Notes: generated from the sequence alone by a model not told the origin. Shown: positions 38,756 through 47,630, counted from the stretch's first letter. The stretch: DNA of 64,000 nucleotides from Paracoccaceae bacterium (GCA_014654775.1 JACVZW010000058.1:186001-250000); one strand, 5' to 3'. Numbers and translations are program-made.

Positions 38756-39445
38756 ATGAAGGTTTGGACGAAGATTGCAACCTTGGGTCTTGCGCTGGCG
38801 CTTTCGGCCTGCGTGAGCAGTGAACCGGCAAGCCGTGGGGTTTCAGACGACGCACTGACGCTGGCCTCGCGCGGCACGGGGGCCATTCCGCAGGGCGAAG
38901 GCCCACGCATTGTGGCACCGCTCTACACCGTGCGCGGCGTGCAGGTGGATGTCCCGCGCGAATTGCGCGTGTCGGAAGCCAATTCCTATTATCCGATGGC
39001 CGATATCGTCTGGCGCGGCGACCCGCTGGGTGATCGCTATTCCCAGATCACGGCGATCTTCCAAGCGGCGGCGGAGCGTGCAACCACCACGATGCAGGGC
39101 CCGCGTGAGGCGGTGGTGTCGATCCGGCTGGTGCGGTTCCACGGCGTGACGGAACGGACGCGCTATACCGTGGGCGGCAATCACAACATGGTCTTCGACC
39201 TGACGGTGCTGGATGCCGCGACGGGCGCGGTGATCGACGGGCCGCGCCGGATCGAGGCGGATGCCCGCGCGGCGGGTGGTCAGGCGGCCATCGCGGAAGA
39301 GCAGGCCGGGCGCACCCAGAAGGTGGTGGTGACCGAAAAGCTGGTCGAAACGCTGCGCCGCGAGCTTTCCGGCGCGGTGACGGACCCGGCGCTCGTGGCG
39401 CGGGCCATGCAGAACCCGGGGCAACCGGTGCTGGTTTCGCGCTGA
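38756..39445 (+). CDS. putative outer-membrane lipoprotein, 229 aa
   Basis: The protein has a lipoprotein signal: MKVWTKIATLGLALALSAC with the lipobox LSAC and Cys19 as lipidation site. Behind it lies a soluble domain with VPRELRVSEANSYYPMADIVWRGDP, VSIRLVRFHGVTERTRYTVGG and VFDLTVLDAATG, recalling small Rhodobacterales lipoproteins of unknown function (DUF6778-like, from memory). GGAGG lies upstream. An in-frame ATG at 38750 is less likely because it only adds Met-Asp before the signal. Divergent from edd. Confidence 0.85.
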   Translation: MKVWTKIATLGLALALSACVSSEPASRGVSDDALTLASRGTGAIPQGEGPRIVAPLYTVRGVQVDVPRELRVSEANSYYPMADIVWRGDPLGDRYSQITAIFQAAAERATTTMQGPREAVVSIRLVRFHGVTERTRYTVGGNHNMVFDLTVLDAATGAVIDGPRRIEADARAAGGQAAIAEEQAGRTQKVVVTEKLVETLRRELSGAVTDPALVARAMQNPGQPVLVSR

Positions 39446-39483
39446 GACTTTTACAATCGAGCAGGACGGGGTAAGGGGAGGGC

Positions 39484-40716
39484 ATGATGTCCTCCCCTTC
39501 CTCATTTCCCGAAGATGGGGCCGCGGCGCGCGGCCTGCCCGTGGTGCGGCTGAAGCCCAAGGCCGAGGCGCGGGCGATCCGCCACGGCTTCCCTTGGGTC
39601 TATGCCGATGAATTGGTGATGGATCGCCGGACGGGGAATATCCCGCCCGGCGCTCTGGCCGTGCTGGAGGATGGCGAGCGGCGGGCGCTGGGCCTTGTCA
39701 CCGTCAATGTGCAATCGAAGATCGTGGCGCGGATGATCGACCGCGATCCGGCGGCGGTGGTGGATGAGGCGTGGTTCGCTGCGCGTCTGACCCGTGCGCT
39801 GGCCCTGCGCGCGCGGCTTTACGATGCGCCCTACTATCGGCTGGTCCATGCCGAGGCGGATGGTCTGCCGGGCGTGGTGATCGACCGCTTTGGCGATGTG
39901 GCGGTGGTGCAGCCCAATGCGGCATGGGCAGAGATGCTGCTTGACCCGCTGGTGGCGGCGTTGCGGGCAGTGACGGGGGTGACGACCGTCATCAAGAACG
40001 GCACGGGGCGGGCGCGGGGCCTTGAGGGGCTGCCGGAAGAGACGGTGGTCCTGTGCGGTGGTGTCGATGGGCCGGTGCCGGTGCCGATGAATGGCGCGGT
40101 CTATATGGCGGATGTGACGGGGGGGCAGAAGACCGGGCTCTTCTATGACCAACGGCCGAACCACGCCTTTGCCGCGCGGCTGGCGCGGGATGCGCGGGTG
40201 CTGGATGTCTTTACCCATGTGGGGGGATTTGCGCTGGCGGCCCTTGCGGGCGGGGCGGTGTCGGCACTGGCGGTCGATGCCTCGGCCCCGGCGCTGGCCT
40301 TGGCGGAGGCGGGGGCAAAGGCGTCTGGCGTTTCGGATCGCTTTGCCACCCGACAGGGCGATGCCTTCGCGGTTCTGGAGGCGCTGGGCGGGGAGGGCGC
40401 GCGCTTTGATCTGGTGATCTGCGATCCGCCCGCCTTTGCGCCTGCGAAGCCCGCGCTGGAGGCGGGGCTGCGCGCCTATGAACGCATCGCGCGGCTGGCG
40501 GCACCCCTGGTGGCGCCGGGGGGCTATCTGGTGCTGTGTTCCTGTTCCCATGCGGCGGATCTTGCGGCCTTCCGCAATGCATCGGCGCGGGGGATCGGGC
40601 GCGGCGGGCGGCGGGCGCAGTTGCTGCATACGGGCTTTGCCGGGGCGGACCATCCGATGCTGCCGCAACTGGCGGAAAGCGGGTATCTGAAGTCGCTCTT
40701 CTTCCGTCTGGATTGA
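39484..40716 (+). CDS. class I SAM-dependent 23S rRNA methyltransferase, RlmI-like
   Basis: RlmI-type enzymes methylate C5 of a cytosine in 23S rRNA. The 410-residue protein has an N-terminal PUA domain (IRHGFPWVYADELV, with GERRALGLVTVN), a central EEHEE domain (VIDRFGDVAVVQ), and the Rossmann methyltransferase domain with VLDVFTHVGGFALAALAGGA (SAM site) and FDLVICDPPAFAPAK. The conserved catalytic cysteine is in LVLCSCSHAAD. MMSS gives two possible starts (39484 or 39487). The stop overlaps the PIN gene by 1 base. Confidence 0.93.
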   Translation: MMSSPSSFPEDGAAARGLPVVRLKPKAEARAIRHGFPWVYADELVMDRRTGNIPPGALAVLEDGERRALGLVTVNVQSKIVARMIDRDPAAVVDEAWFAARLTRALALRARLYDAPYYRLVHAEADGLPGVVIDRFGDVAVVQPNAAWAEMLLDPLVAALRAVTGVTTVIKNGTGRARGLEGLPEETVVLCGGVDGPVPVPMNGAVYMADVTGGQKTGLFYDQRPNHAFAARLARDARVLDVFTHVGGFALAALAGGAVSALAVDASAPALALAEAGAKASGVSDRFATRQGDAFAVLEALGGEGARFDLVICDPPAFAPAKPALEAGLRAYERIARLAAPLVAPGGYLVLCSCSHAADLAAFRNASARGIGRGGRRAQLLHTGFAGADHPMLPQLAESGYLKSLFFRLD

Positions 40717-41276
40717 TGCGCGCGGTTCTGGATGCCTGCGTCCTCTATCCGCCGGTGCTGCGGGATCTTCTCTTGGGCTGTGCCGAGGCGGGGCTGTATG
40801 AGCCGAAATGGTCGGAGCGTATTCTGGAGGAATGGGCGCGGGCGACCGTGAAGCTTGGGCCCGGGGCAGAGGCGCAGGCGCGGGGTGTGGCGGTCCTGAT
40901 GCGAGAGGTATTTCCGCGTGCGATGGTGGCGGCCGCGCCGGGGATCGAGGGGCGGTTGGTGCTGCCCGATCCGAATGACGCGCATGTGCTGGCGGTGGCC
41001 ATCGCCTCCGGCGCGGATGCGATCGTCACCTTCAACGCTGCCGATTTCCCGCGCCATGTGCTGGCGGGCGAAGGGGTGCAGCGGCGCGATCCCGACGGGT
41101 TTTTGTGGGAGTTGTGGTCGGGCGATCCGGCCAAGGCGGGCGCGGTGATCGACCGCGTTCACGCCCGGGCCGAGGAGATGGCGGGTCAGGCCGTCTCACT
41201 GAAGGCGTTGCTCAAGCGGGCCAGCCTGCCGCGGTTGGCGAAGGCCGTCACTCAGGACGGCAGCCGCGCGGGCTGA
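40716..41276 (+). CDS. PIN domain protein
   Basis: The 186-residue protein has the PIN ribonuclease pattern MRAVLDACVLYPP with Asp6, a central Glu (SERILEEWARATV), and LPDPNDAHVLAVAIASGADAIVTFNAADFP with the acidic residues of the metal site. PIN proteins are mostly toxins of VapBC type, but no antitoxin gene lies upstream: the gene starts inside the stop codon of the methyltransferase gene. A C-terminal extension (RVHARAEEMAGQAVSLKALLKRA) of about 60 residues is unusual for VapC. It may be a housekeeping RNase. Confidence 0.82.
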   Translation: MRAVLDACVLYPPVLRDLLLGCAEAGLYEPKWSERILEEWARATVKLGPGAEAQARGVAVLMREVFPRAMVAAAPGIEGRLVLPDPNDAHVLAVAIASGADAIVTFNAADFPRHVLAGEGVQRRDPDGFLWELWSGDPAKAGAVIDRVHARAEEMAGQAVSLKALLKRASLPRLAKAVTQDGSRAG

Positions 41277-41956
41277 AGCCAGCGGCGTTCGTTCGCCTCG
41301 ATCTGCGCGATGCGGTCGGCGCTTGACGGGTGGGACAGAAGCCATGCGGGCATGTCGCCCCGGTTCGCCGTGGTCATCGCATCGAGCTTGCGGAAGAGCG
41401 ACTTCTGCGGCCCCGTGCCGATGCCGGATTTGAGCAGCAGGGCAGTGGCATAGGCATCCGCCTCGTATTCGTCGCGCTGCGAGAGCCGGGCAGCAAGGGC
41501 GGCGGAGATCAGGTTTGCGATCCAAAAGCCGATGAAGGGCAGGAAACGGTTCAGGACAGCCGAAAGCACGACGAAAACCGCGTTCTGGCCCGTGAAGTCG
41601 ATCATCCGGCGGCGGGTATGGCCAAGGGCGACATGCCCCATCTCATGCGCGATGACGGCGGCGAGTTCTTCAGCCGACACCTCGCCCCGGACCTTGCGGT
41701 TGAGGAAGCCGCGCGTGAGGAAGATGCGCCCGTCGGGGGCGGCGAGGCCGTTCACAGGCTCCACCTCAAAAACATGGACGGGGATGGCGGGGATATCCAG
41801 CGCCTCGGCCATCCGGTCGGCCAGACGGGTGATGGAGGGATCGGTCAGGGGGCGCGACTGCTGATCCAGCATCTTCGCCGTCCGCCAGACGGAAAAACGG
41901 TACATCATCAGCGCATAGGCGATGGCGACGAGGGTGGGGATCAGAAGCGCGGTCAT
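41252..41956 (-). CDS. M48 family metalloprotease
   Basis: The 234-residue protein has an N-terminal membrane helix (MTALLIPTLVAIAYALMMYRFSV), the zinc-binding HEMGH at residues 104-108 and a downstream DEYEADAYA glutamate ligand. Between them lies a second hydrophobic pair (FVVLSAVLNRFLPFIGFWIANLI). This is the HtpX/Ste24-like pattern of a membrane quality-control protease. An upstream ATG at 42040 would add 28 residues without support. It is convergent with the PIN gene with a 25-base overlap of the coding ends. Confidence 0.87.
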   Translation of the reverse strand: MTALLIPTLVAIAYALMMYRFSVWRTAKMLDQQSRPLTDPSITRLADRMAEALDIPAIPVHVFEVEPVNGLAAPDGRIFLTRGFLNRKVRGEVSAEELAAVIAHEMGHVALGHTRRRMIDFTGQNAVFVVLSAVLNRFLPFIGFWIANLISAALAARLSQRDEYEADAYATALLLKSGIGTGPQKSLFRKLDAMTTANRGDMPAWLLSHPSSADRIAQIEANERRWLQPARLPS

Positions 41957-41999
41957 GGCCGATGATATGGGGAGGGCGCGGCAAAGGGAAAGGGGTGCG

Positions 42000-42593
42000 T
42001 CAATCGCGTTCCTGTGCATTGCGCCAAAGAATCCGGCCAAGGATCAAGGCCACCACGCCCGAGGCGATGGCCGCGGCGAGGTTGCCCAGCACGGAGCCGA
42101 TTTCCTGTATGTCGGCCGAGAAGGTGTAGCCCAGCCCGATATAGAGCGAGACCCAGACGCATTCGCCCGCGATGGCCGGGATGGTGAAGCCCGCCCAATT
42201 GATGCGCGCGGCTCCGGCCGCGAAGTTCACGTAAGGGCAGAGCGCCGAGACGAGCCAGCGCGACAGGAAGATCGCGGGCAGGCGGCGCCGTTCCAGCCAT
42301 GTCACGGCGCGGTCAACGAGAGCTGCCGTACGGCGGCGGCGCTGCAGACGGTCGATCAGGCGGGGACCGAAGATGCGGCCCAACCAGTAGCCCGACTGAT
42401 CTCCAAGGCAGGCCCCGGCCAGCGCCCCGGCCCAGAGCGGCAGGGCCGACAGGTCGCCCGCCGCCGCAAAGGCCCCGGCGGCCAGCATAATGAGCGAGGC
42501 CGGAATGGGCAGGGCGAGGCAGGCGAGGAAGTTGGTCAATGCCACGAGAAGCGCGCCCCATTCGGGGACGAGGGCGAGAAGGGTTTCGGTCAT
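42000..42593 (-). CDS. DedA family membrane protein
   Basis: The 197-residue protein matches the SNARE-associated/DedA family: PIPASLIMLAAGAFAAAGDLS, GACLGDQSGYWLGRIFG (the conserved GDQxGYxxG motif) and IFLSRWLVSALCPYVNFAAGAARINWAGF (the F/R.-R motif). DedA proteins are thought to scramble or flip lipids and to support membrane potential-dependent processes. It overlaps the 110-residue gene upstream by 4 bases. Confidence 0.88.
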   Translation of the reverse strand: MTETLLALVPEWGALLVALTNFLACLALPIPASLIMLAAGAFAAAGDLSALPLWAGALAGACLGDQSGYWLGRIFGPRLIDRLQRRRRTAALVDRAVTWLERRRLPAIFLSRWLVSALCPYVNFAAGAARINWAGFTIPAIAGECVWVSLYIGLGYTFSADIQEIGSVLGNLAAAIASGVVALILGRILWRNAQERD

Positions 42594-42922
42594 TCCGCCC
42601 CATCCTGCGCATCGACCAGCGCCTGAATGGCGGCAATCAGGTCGGCAACTGGCACCGACTGTTCCTGCGCCAGCGAATAGAGCGGCTGGCGCGCGTCGTC
42701 GCCATCGGTGATCGCCAGAATGGCACCGAGGTCCTCGCGTTCCAGTCCGTAGGATCGCGCGATGTAGCGCGGCGTCATCCAGCCCGCCACGGGCTTGTCG
42801 GCGCGGTTGGCAAGGACGATGGTCATGTTCACGGCCCGCCCGGCGAAGAAGGCGCTCGCTCCCAGCGCCAGCAGGAAGGCGAGGGTCAGGATCGGGTTCT
42901 TCCGCCAGATGCGCCGGATCAT
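42590..42922 (-). CDS. hypothetical membrane-anchored protein, 110 aa
   Basis: The protein has a short basic N-terminus (MIRRIWRKNP), a membrane helix ILTLAFLLALGASAFFAGRAVNM, and a soluble domain with GWMTPRYIARSYGLEREDLGAILAI. I do not recognise a family. The start overlaps the stop of the VWA gene by 4 bases and its stop overlaps the DedA start by 4 bases, so it is translated as part of that operon. Confidence 0.8.
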   Translation of the reverse strand: MIRRIWRKNPILTLAFLLALGASAFFAGRAVNMTIVLANRADKPVAGWMTPRYIARSYGLEREDLGAILAITDGDDARQPLYSLAQEQSVPVADLIAAIQALVDAQDGAE

Positions 42923-44100
42923 CTTATGTCCTTCAGCCCGCGCGCGATCCCGTCCAGCGTCATCGGCACCATGCGGCCGGCAAAGATGTCGCGGATCAGG
43001 CGGATGGACTGGGTATAGGGCCACTGCGCCTCGGGCACAGGGTTGATCCAGAGATGGCGGGGCCAGCGCGTGCAGGCGCGTTCAAGCCAGACCCGACCTG
43101 CCTCGCGGTTCCAGTGTTCATTGGCACCGCCGGGATGGGTGATTTCATAGGGCGACATGCTGGCGTCACCGACGAAAATGCAGTGCCAGTCGGGGCCGTA
43201 TGTGTTGAGCAGGTCCATCGTGGGGGTCTGGTCATCCCAGCGACGGCGGTTGTCGCGCCAGACGCCTTCGTACAGGCAGTTGTGGAAGTAGAAGGGGGCG
43301 AAGTGCTTGAATTCGCTGCGGGCGGCGGAGAACAGCTCCTCCATCACCTTCACGAAAGGGTCCATTGATCCGCCCACGTCGAGGAAGAGGATGACCTTGA
43401 CCGCATTGCGGCGTTCGGGCCGGGTCTGCACATCCAGCCAGCCGTGATCGGCGGTGGCGCGGATCGTGGCGTCTAGGTCAAGCTCCTGTTCTGCCCCGTC
43501 CCGCGCCCAGCGGCGCAGGCGGCGGAGGGCGACCTTGATGTTGCGTGTGCCCAGTTCGACCCGGTCATCCAGATTGCGGAAGTCGCGCCGATCCCAGACC
43601 TTGACCGCGCGCTTGTGGCGGCTTTCGGCCTGCCCGATGCGCACGCCTTCGGGGTTATAGCCATAGGCGCCAAAGGGCGAGGTTCCGGCGGTGCCCACCC
43701 ATTTCGACCCGCCCTGATGACGGCCCTTCTGTTCGGCAAGCCGCTGGCGCAGGGTTTCCATAAGCTTTTCGAACCCGCCCAAGGCTTCGATCTGGGCGCG
43801 TTCTTCCGGCGTCATGTGCCGTTCGGCAAGTTTTTCCAGCCAGTCGGGCGGCAGGTCCATCGCGTCAAGCACCTGATCGGCGGTGATCGCCTCAAGCCCG
43901 TTGAAGCTGGCTGCGAAGGCGCGGTCGAAACGGTCGAGATGACGTTCATCCTTGACCATCGCCACGCGGGCAAGGTGGTAGAAGCCGTCCACGTCATAGG
44001 TCACGAGGCCCGCCGTCATGCCCTCAAGAAAGGCGAGGTATTCGCGCAGGCTTACAGGGATGCCTTCCTTCCGAAGCGTCTGGAAGAAGGGCAGGAACAT
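42919..44100 (-). CDS. VWA domain protein, CoxE-like
   Basis: The 393-residue protein has an N-terminal helical region (FLPFFQTLRKEGIPVSLREYLAFLEGM) and a C-terminal von Willebrand A domain with a complete metal site motif D241-V-G-G-S245 (ILFLDVGGSMDPFVKVMEELFS). The CoxE family normally works with a MoxR AAA+ ATPase as a metal-insertion or complex-assembly chaperone pair. A moxR gene does lie 2 kb upstream on the same strand. The client is unknown. Confidence 0.88.
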   Translation of the reverse strand: MFLPFFQTLRKEGIPVSLREYLAFLEGMTAGLVTYDVDGFYHLARVAMVKDERHLDRFDRAFAASFNGLEAITADQVLDAMDLPPDWLEKLAERHMTPEERAQIEALGGFEKLMETLRQRLAEQKGRHQGGSKWVGTAGTSPFGAYGYNPEGVRIGQAESRHKRAVKVWDRRDFRNLDDRVELGTRNIKVALRRLRRWARDGAEQELDLDATIRATADHGWLDVQTRPERRNAVKVILFLDVGGSMDPFVKVMEELFSAARSEFKHFAPFYFHNCLYEGVWRDNRRRWDDQTPTMDLLNTYGPDWHCIFVGDASMSPYEITHPGGANEHWNREAGRVWLERACTRWPRHLWINPVPEAQWPYTQSIRLIRDIFAGRMVPMTLDGIARGLKDIR

Positions 44101-44112
44101 CCGCGCGCGCCT

Positions 44113-44280
44113 TCAGAGGACCGTGCGGTCAAGGATAAGCGTCACGAACAGACCCACCAGCGCGAAGGCGATGCCGAAGCCCGCGCCATATTGCATCAGG
44201 TCCAGCCGTTTGCCCCCGGCCTTGCGCGCCTTGCGCGCGCCATAGGCCGCCCCCAAAACGAACCCTGCGATGATGATCAT
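44113..44280 (-). CDS. small membrane protein, 55 aa
   Basis: This 55-residue protein starts at 44280 and has two hydrophobic segments (MIIIAGFVLGAAYGARKAR and YGAGFGIAFALVGLFVTLILD) joined by a basic loop (KARKAGGKRLD). It lies 12 bases upstream of the VWA gene. A longer open frame to 44856 only shadows the DUF2927 gene. Its function is unknown; short, positively looped two-helix proteins often help assemble membrane complexes. Confidence 0.75.
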   Translation of the reverse strand: MIIIAGFVLGAAYGARKARKAGGKRLDLMQYGAGFGIAFALVGLFVTLILDRTVL

Positions 44281-44321
44281 CCCTTGCCCCTTGCCTTGTC
44301 GGAGGGGCCGTGATGCGCCCC

Positions 44322-45704
44322 TCAGCCGTCGCGGCCGTTGGCCGCCAGACCCGAGATATCGGACAGTCTTGCCCGCACCTCTGCCTCTGTGCCGAAGCCA
44401 TAGCGTGCCCAGCCGAGACTGTCGAGACGGGCGGCCTCGGCCTCGGCGGGGCGGTTCAGCGCAGTGTTCGCTTCGGACCGGATCATCAAGAGCGTGGCAA
44501 GAAGCGCGGCATTCTCGGCCCGGCGCACCACGGGGATGGCGCGGTCGGTCAGGGCCAGCGCTTCGGAGAAGCGGCCGTCCGAGAGCGCGAAAGCGGCCAG
44601 CTGCATATCGATATGGGCGACGCGCACCTCGCCGCCGGGCAGGCGCTGCCAGATGGCCTGAGCGGCGCGGAAGGACCGGGTCGCGGCGCCCATGTCCTGC
44701 CCCACCTGTGCGCGGCCCAGAGCGAACCACGAGAAGGCGAGGCGGTTGTCCTGCCAGCCCTGCGCGCGGGCGATGGAGAGCATGCGTTCGGCGGCGCGGG
44801 TGCGTGCCCCGTCGGAGGAACGGGGCGACAGCGCGACATTCGTCGCCTCGATCCACGGACGGGGGGCGAGGGTGGCGTCACCGCGCCCGCCCCGGCCTTC
44901 GCCCGCCGGGTTGAGCCGCGCGAGGATGGCGGGCAGGCGGGCGGCGACCTCGGCCTCGGTCATGCCGTTGGACAGCGCCGTGTCGTAATGAACGCGCAGG
45001 ACAAGCATGTCGAAGGCGGTGAGGACCGTGTGGAAATTGTCGTCGTTGAAGACGGAATCCGGCAGGCGGTACAGGTCGTTCAGCGGGCCGATGGCCTGTG
45101 CGAGTTCCTCGTGCAGGCAGTCGCGCACCTCTTGCGGCGAAGTGTCCGAGGGCACGATGATCGCGGCGCGGTCACGCCGGGTGAGGGTGGCCCAATCGGT
45201 GCTGCCATTGCCGCGCGCGGCGCGGTATTCGGCGAAGGAGCCGACGCGCGGCACGACGAAACAGGCGGCGGAGGGGACGGCGCGGCGCATTGCGGCGCGG
45301 GGCTGGAAGTCGACGGTGATGCTCGCGGTTTCGCCCGGGCGGACGGGGCGGATGTCGATGCCCGCTTCGTTGCGGATGCGCGTCATGACGCGCGACAGAT
45401 CGGCATGGGCCGAGGGCGGAACCTGACCCATCACTGCCACGCGGATCGGCCCCTCGAAGCGGGTGAGCACCGGCAGATCGCGCCCGCTTTCCAACCGGAA
45501 GCCGAGATCGAGAAAGTCGCGGGCCACGTCGATATTGCCACGCGCCACGGGCTGGCTGGCATGGGAATTGAAGCTTTGCATCGGCGCGAGTGCGACCCCC
45601 CGCATGACGGGGGCGGCGGTGTTCATGGCGACCGGGGTGTCGGTGGTCTGGACACAGCCGGAAAGCACGAAGGTCAGGGCCGCAAGGGCCGGAAGGATGC
45701 GCAT
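44322..45704 (-). CDS. DUF2927 domain lipoprotein
   Basis: The 460-residue protein has a lipoprotein signal MRILPALAALTFVLSGC (Cys17). A DUF2927-type domain follows (LESGRDLPVLTRFEGPIRVAVMG, then SACFVVPRVGSFAEYR, then VRDCLHEELAQAIGPLNDLYRLPDSVFNDDNFHTVLT), with an EExxQ-type HEELAQ segment that resembles a zinc protease motif. Its C-terminal half is made of helical repeats (AALLATLLMIRSEANTALNRPAEAEAAR) like tetratricopeptides. Family function unknown. It is the first gene of the VWA-DedA-M48 series. Confidence 0.82.
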   Translation of the reverse strand: MRILPALAALTFVLSGCVQTTDTPVAMNTAAPVMRGVALAPMQSFNSHASQPVARGNIDVARDFLDLGFRLESGRDLPVLTRFEGPIRVAVMGQVPPSAHADLSRVMTRIRNEAGIDIRPVRPGETASITVDFQPRAAMRRAVPSAACFVVPRVGSFAEYRAARGNGSTDWATLTRRDRAAIIVPSDTSPQEVRDCLHEELAQAIGPLNDLYRLPDSVFNDDNFHTVLTAFDMLVLRVHYDTALSNGMTEAEVAARLPAILARLNPAGEGRGGRGDATLAPRPWIEATNVALSPRSSDGARTRAAERMLSIARAQGWQDNRLAFSWFALGRAQVGQDMGAATRSFRAAQAIWQRLPGGEVRVAHIDMQLAAFALSDGRFSEALALTDRAIPVVRRAENAALLATLLMIRSEANTALNRPAEAEAARLDSLGWARYGFGTEAEVRARLSDISGLAANGRDG

Positions 45705-46195
45705 GAGTGGCAGCTCTGCTTAAAAAATGAACCCAAGGGCCAATCGGCCCCACCGATATTCGGAACGGGGGAAGCGACCCCCGCACCGCCACACCGGGAT
45801 CGGCGATGCCCCCGCATCGCCGCCCCGAAACCATTCCCGTTTCGACCCTGACCTGCGTCCGGCGCGACAGCCAGACGGCCCGCGCAGCGCGAGACGGACA
45901 GCAGATCAAGCCATTGGAACACTGACAAGACGATCACCATTGAACACGGGAACGGATGCCCCCAATAGCATGTTAGCCAGTGTCGGTATCTGGACGTGCT
46001 GGTGTCAATTCCGGGAAAAGTCCAAGACGAAGGTCTGAACTACGGATCGTGGTGCCACAGGTGTTAACCCACTTCATCTGTGGCGAAATTGTGGCGGACG
46101 ATCACGGATTGTTACAGAAAATCGGGCGCTTGGCCGCAGAAGTTAATGCATTTGGGCGAAATCGTGGCGGGAGAGTGGCGAAACCGCCTGATTCG
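45705..46195. other. 491-base gap upstream of the DUF2927 gene
   Basis: No convincing gene is found. The part 46000-46195 is less GC-rich and carries a 16-base direct repeat differing at one base (GGCGAAATTGTGGCGG at 46082-46097 and its C variant at 46155-46170), followed by a partial third GTGGCGAAAC. It probably holds the promoter and regulatory sites of the DUF2927 transcript. Confidence 0.5.
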
Positions 46196-47035
46196 CTATC
46201 GACCCGAGCGCGCCATAAAGGCAAGTCTTTCAAAAAGATGAACGTCCTGTTCGTTCTTCAGCAGGGCCCCATGCAGGCGCGGCAGGGCAGGCCCGCCCTC
46301 GCGCCGCAGGTCTTCGGGAGAGAGGTCTTCGGCCAAGAGAAGGCGCAGCCAATCGAGCACTTCGGAGGTGGAGGGTTTCTTCTTGAGCCCCGGTATCTCA
46401 CGCAATTCATAAAACTGGGTTAACGCGGCGGTCAGCAGCGCGGGTTTGATGCCGGGGAAATGCACCTCGACGATGGCGCGCATCGTGTCGATGTCCGGAA
46501 AGCGGATGTAGTGAAAGAAACAGCGGCGCAGAAAGGCGTCGGGCAGCTCTTTCTCGTTGTTCGAGGTGATGATGACCACGGGGCGATGGACGGCGCGGAT
46601 GGTTTCGCCCGTCTCGTAGACGTGGAATTCCATCCGGTCGAGTTCTTGCAGCAGGTCATTGGGAAACTCGATATCGGCCTTGTCGATCTCATCGATCAGA
46701 AGGACGACCTTTGCAGGCGCAGAAAAAGCCTGCCAGAGTTTGCCCTTGCGGATGTAGTTCCGCACATCGTGAACGCGTTCATCGCCAAGCTGGCTGTCAC
46801 GCAGGCGCGACACGGCGTCGTATTCATAAAGGCCCTGCTGCGCCTTGGTGGTGCTTTTCACATGCCATTCGATCAGCGGCAGGCCGAGGCCCTGCGCCAC
46901 CTGCCGCGCCAGTTCCGTCTTGCCGGTGCCGGGTTCGCCCTTCACCAGCAGGGGGCGTTCCAAAGTGACCGCGGCATTGACCGCGACAGTCAGGTCTTCG
47001 GTGGCGACGTAACCGGAGGTTGAGGAAAACTTCAT
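46196..47035 (-). CDS. MoxR-type AAA+ ATPase
   Basis: The 279-residue protein has Walker A GEPGTGKT (residues 33-40) and Walker B VVLLIDEIDK with Asp115-Glu116, with sensor-like TSNNEKELPDAFLRR. It is the chaperone partner of VWA proteins in MoxR/CoxD systems. The start at 47035 gives MKFSSTSGYV; an alternative start at 47065 would add ten polar residues. The matching VWA gene lies 2.1 kb downstream on the same strand, so the pair are separated by the DUF2927 gene and one small gene. Confidence 0.9.
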   Translation of the reverse strand: MKFSSTSGYVATEDLTVAVNAAVTLERPLLVKGEPGTGKTELARQVAQGLGLPLIEWHVKSTTKAQQGLYEYDAVSRLRDSQLGDERVHDVRNYIRKGKLWQAFSAPAKVVLLIDEIDKADIEFPNDLLQELDRMEFHVYETGETIRAVHRPVVIITSNNEKELPDAFLRRCFFHYIRFPDIDTMRAIVEVHFPGIKPALLTAALTQFYELREIPGLKKKPSTSEVLDWLRLLLAEDLSPEDLRREGGPALPRLHGALLKNEQDVHLFERLAFMARSGR

Positions 47036-47207
47036 TTGGTTTCGCGGGGATGTCCTGTGGGCCATCTGCGACCCTAGCCCTGCGCGGTTTCCGTCGCAAC
47101 TGCTAGTGACAAGTGCCACCCGATGGTCTAGATGCACCGCCAACAGGAGAGCGCCCATGCAAGCAGACCCCCTGTCGGCGCGATCCGACCAGACGGAGAG
47201 ACGTGTG

Positions 47208-47630
47208 ATGAAGCCCGAGGTGTTCCTTCCCGATGACTATCGTCCCGCCGAGGACGAGCCTTTCATGAATGATCGGCAGCTGGAGTATTTCCGGCGCAAG
47301 CTGATCAACTGGAAGGCCGAACTTCTGTCGCAATCCGCCGAGACGATCGACAACCTGCAGGACAGCGCCCGCAACGTGCCCGATCTGGCCGACCGGGCCA
47401 GCGAAGAGACGGACCGCGCGCTGGAACTGCGGACGCGGGACCGGCAGCGTAAGCTGGTGGCCAAGATCGACGCTGCGCTGCGGCGGATCGACAATGGCGA
47501 ATACGGCTATTGCGAGATGACGGGTGAGCCGATCAGCCTGAAGCGGCTGGATGCGCGCCCGATCGCCACCATGACGCTGGAGGCGCAGGAGCGCCATGAG
47601 CGGCGCGAGAAGGTGCACCGCGACGACTGA
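47208..47630 (+). CDS. dksA: DksA-type RNA polymerase-binding transcription factor, one-cysteine form
   Basis: DksA binds in the secondary channel of RNA polymerase and, with ppGpp, tunes rRNA and amino acid promoters. The protein has the coiled-coil DNLQDSARNVPDLADRASEETDRALELRTRDRQRKL (in blocks) with the acidic DxxDxA tip. The zinc-finger region reads GEYGYCEMTGEPISLKRLDARPIATMTLEAQE: only Cys102 of the four is kept. Such one-cysteine forms are known from Rhodobacter sphaeroides. The start is uncertain: an ATG at 47157 with AGGAG also fits (157 residues). Confidence 0.92.
   Translation: MKPEVFLPDDYRPAEDEPFMNDRQLEYFRRKLINWKAELLSQSAETIDNLQDSARNVPDLADRASEETDRALELRTRDRQRKLVAKIDAALRRIDNGEYGYCEMTGEPISLKRLDARPIATMTLEAQERHERREKVHRDD

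Noticed and set aside
40716-41276. VapBC toxin-antitoxin system
   Set aside because: The PIN gene has no small antitoxin gene upstream or downstream, and it carries a long C-terminal extension; a toxin role is not supported.
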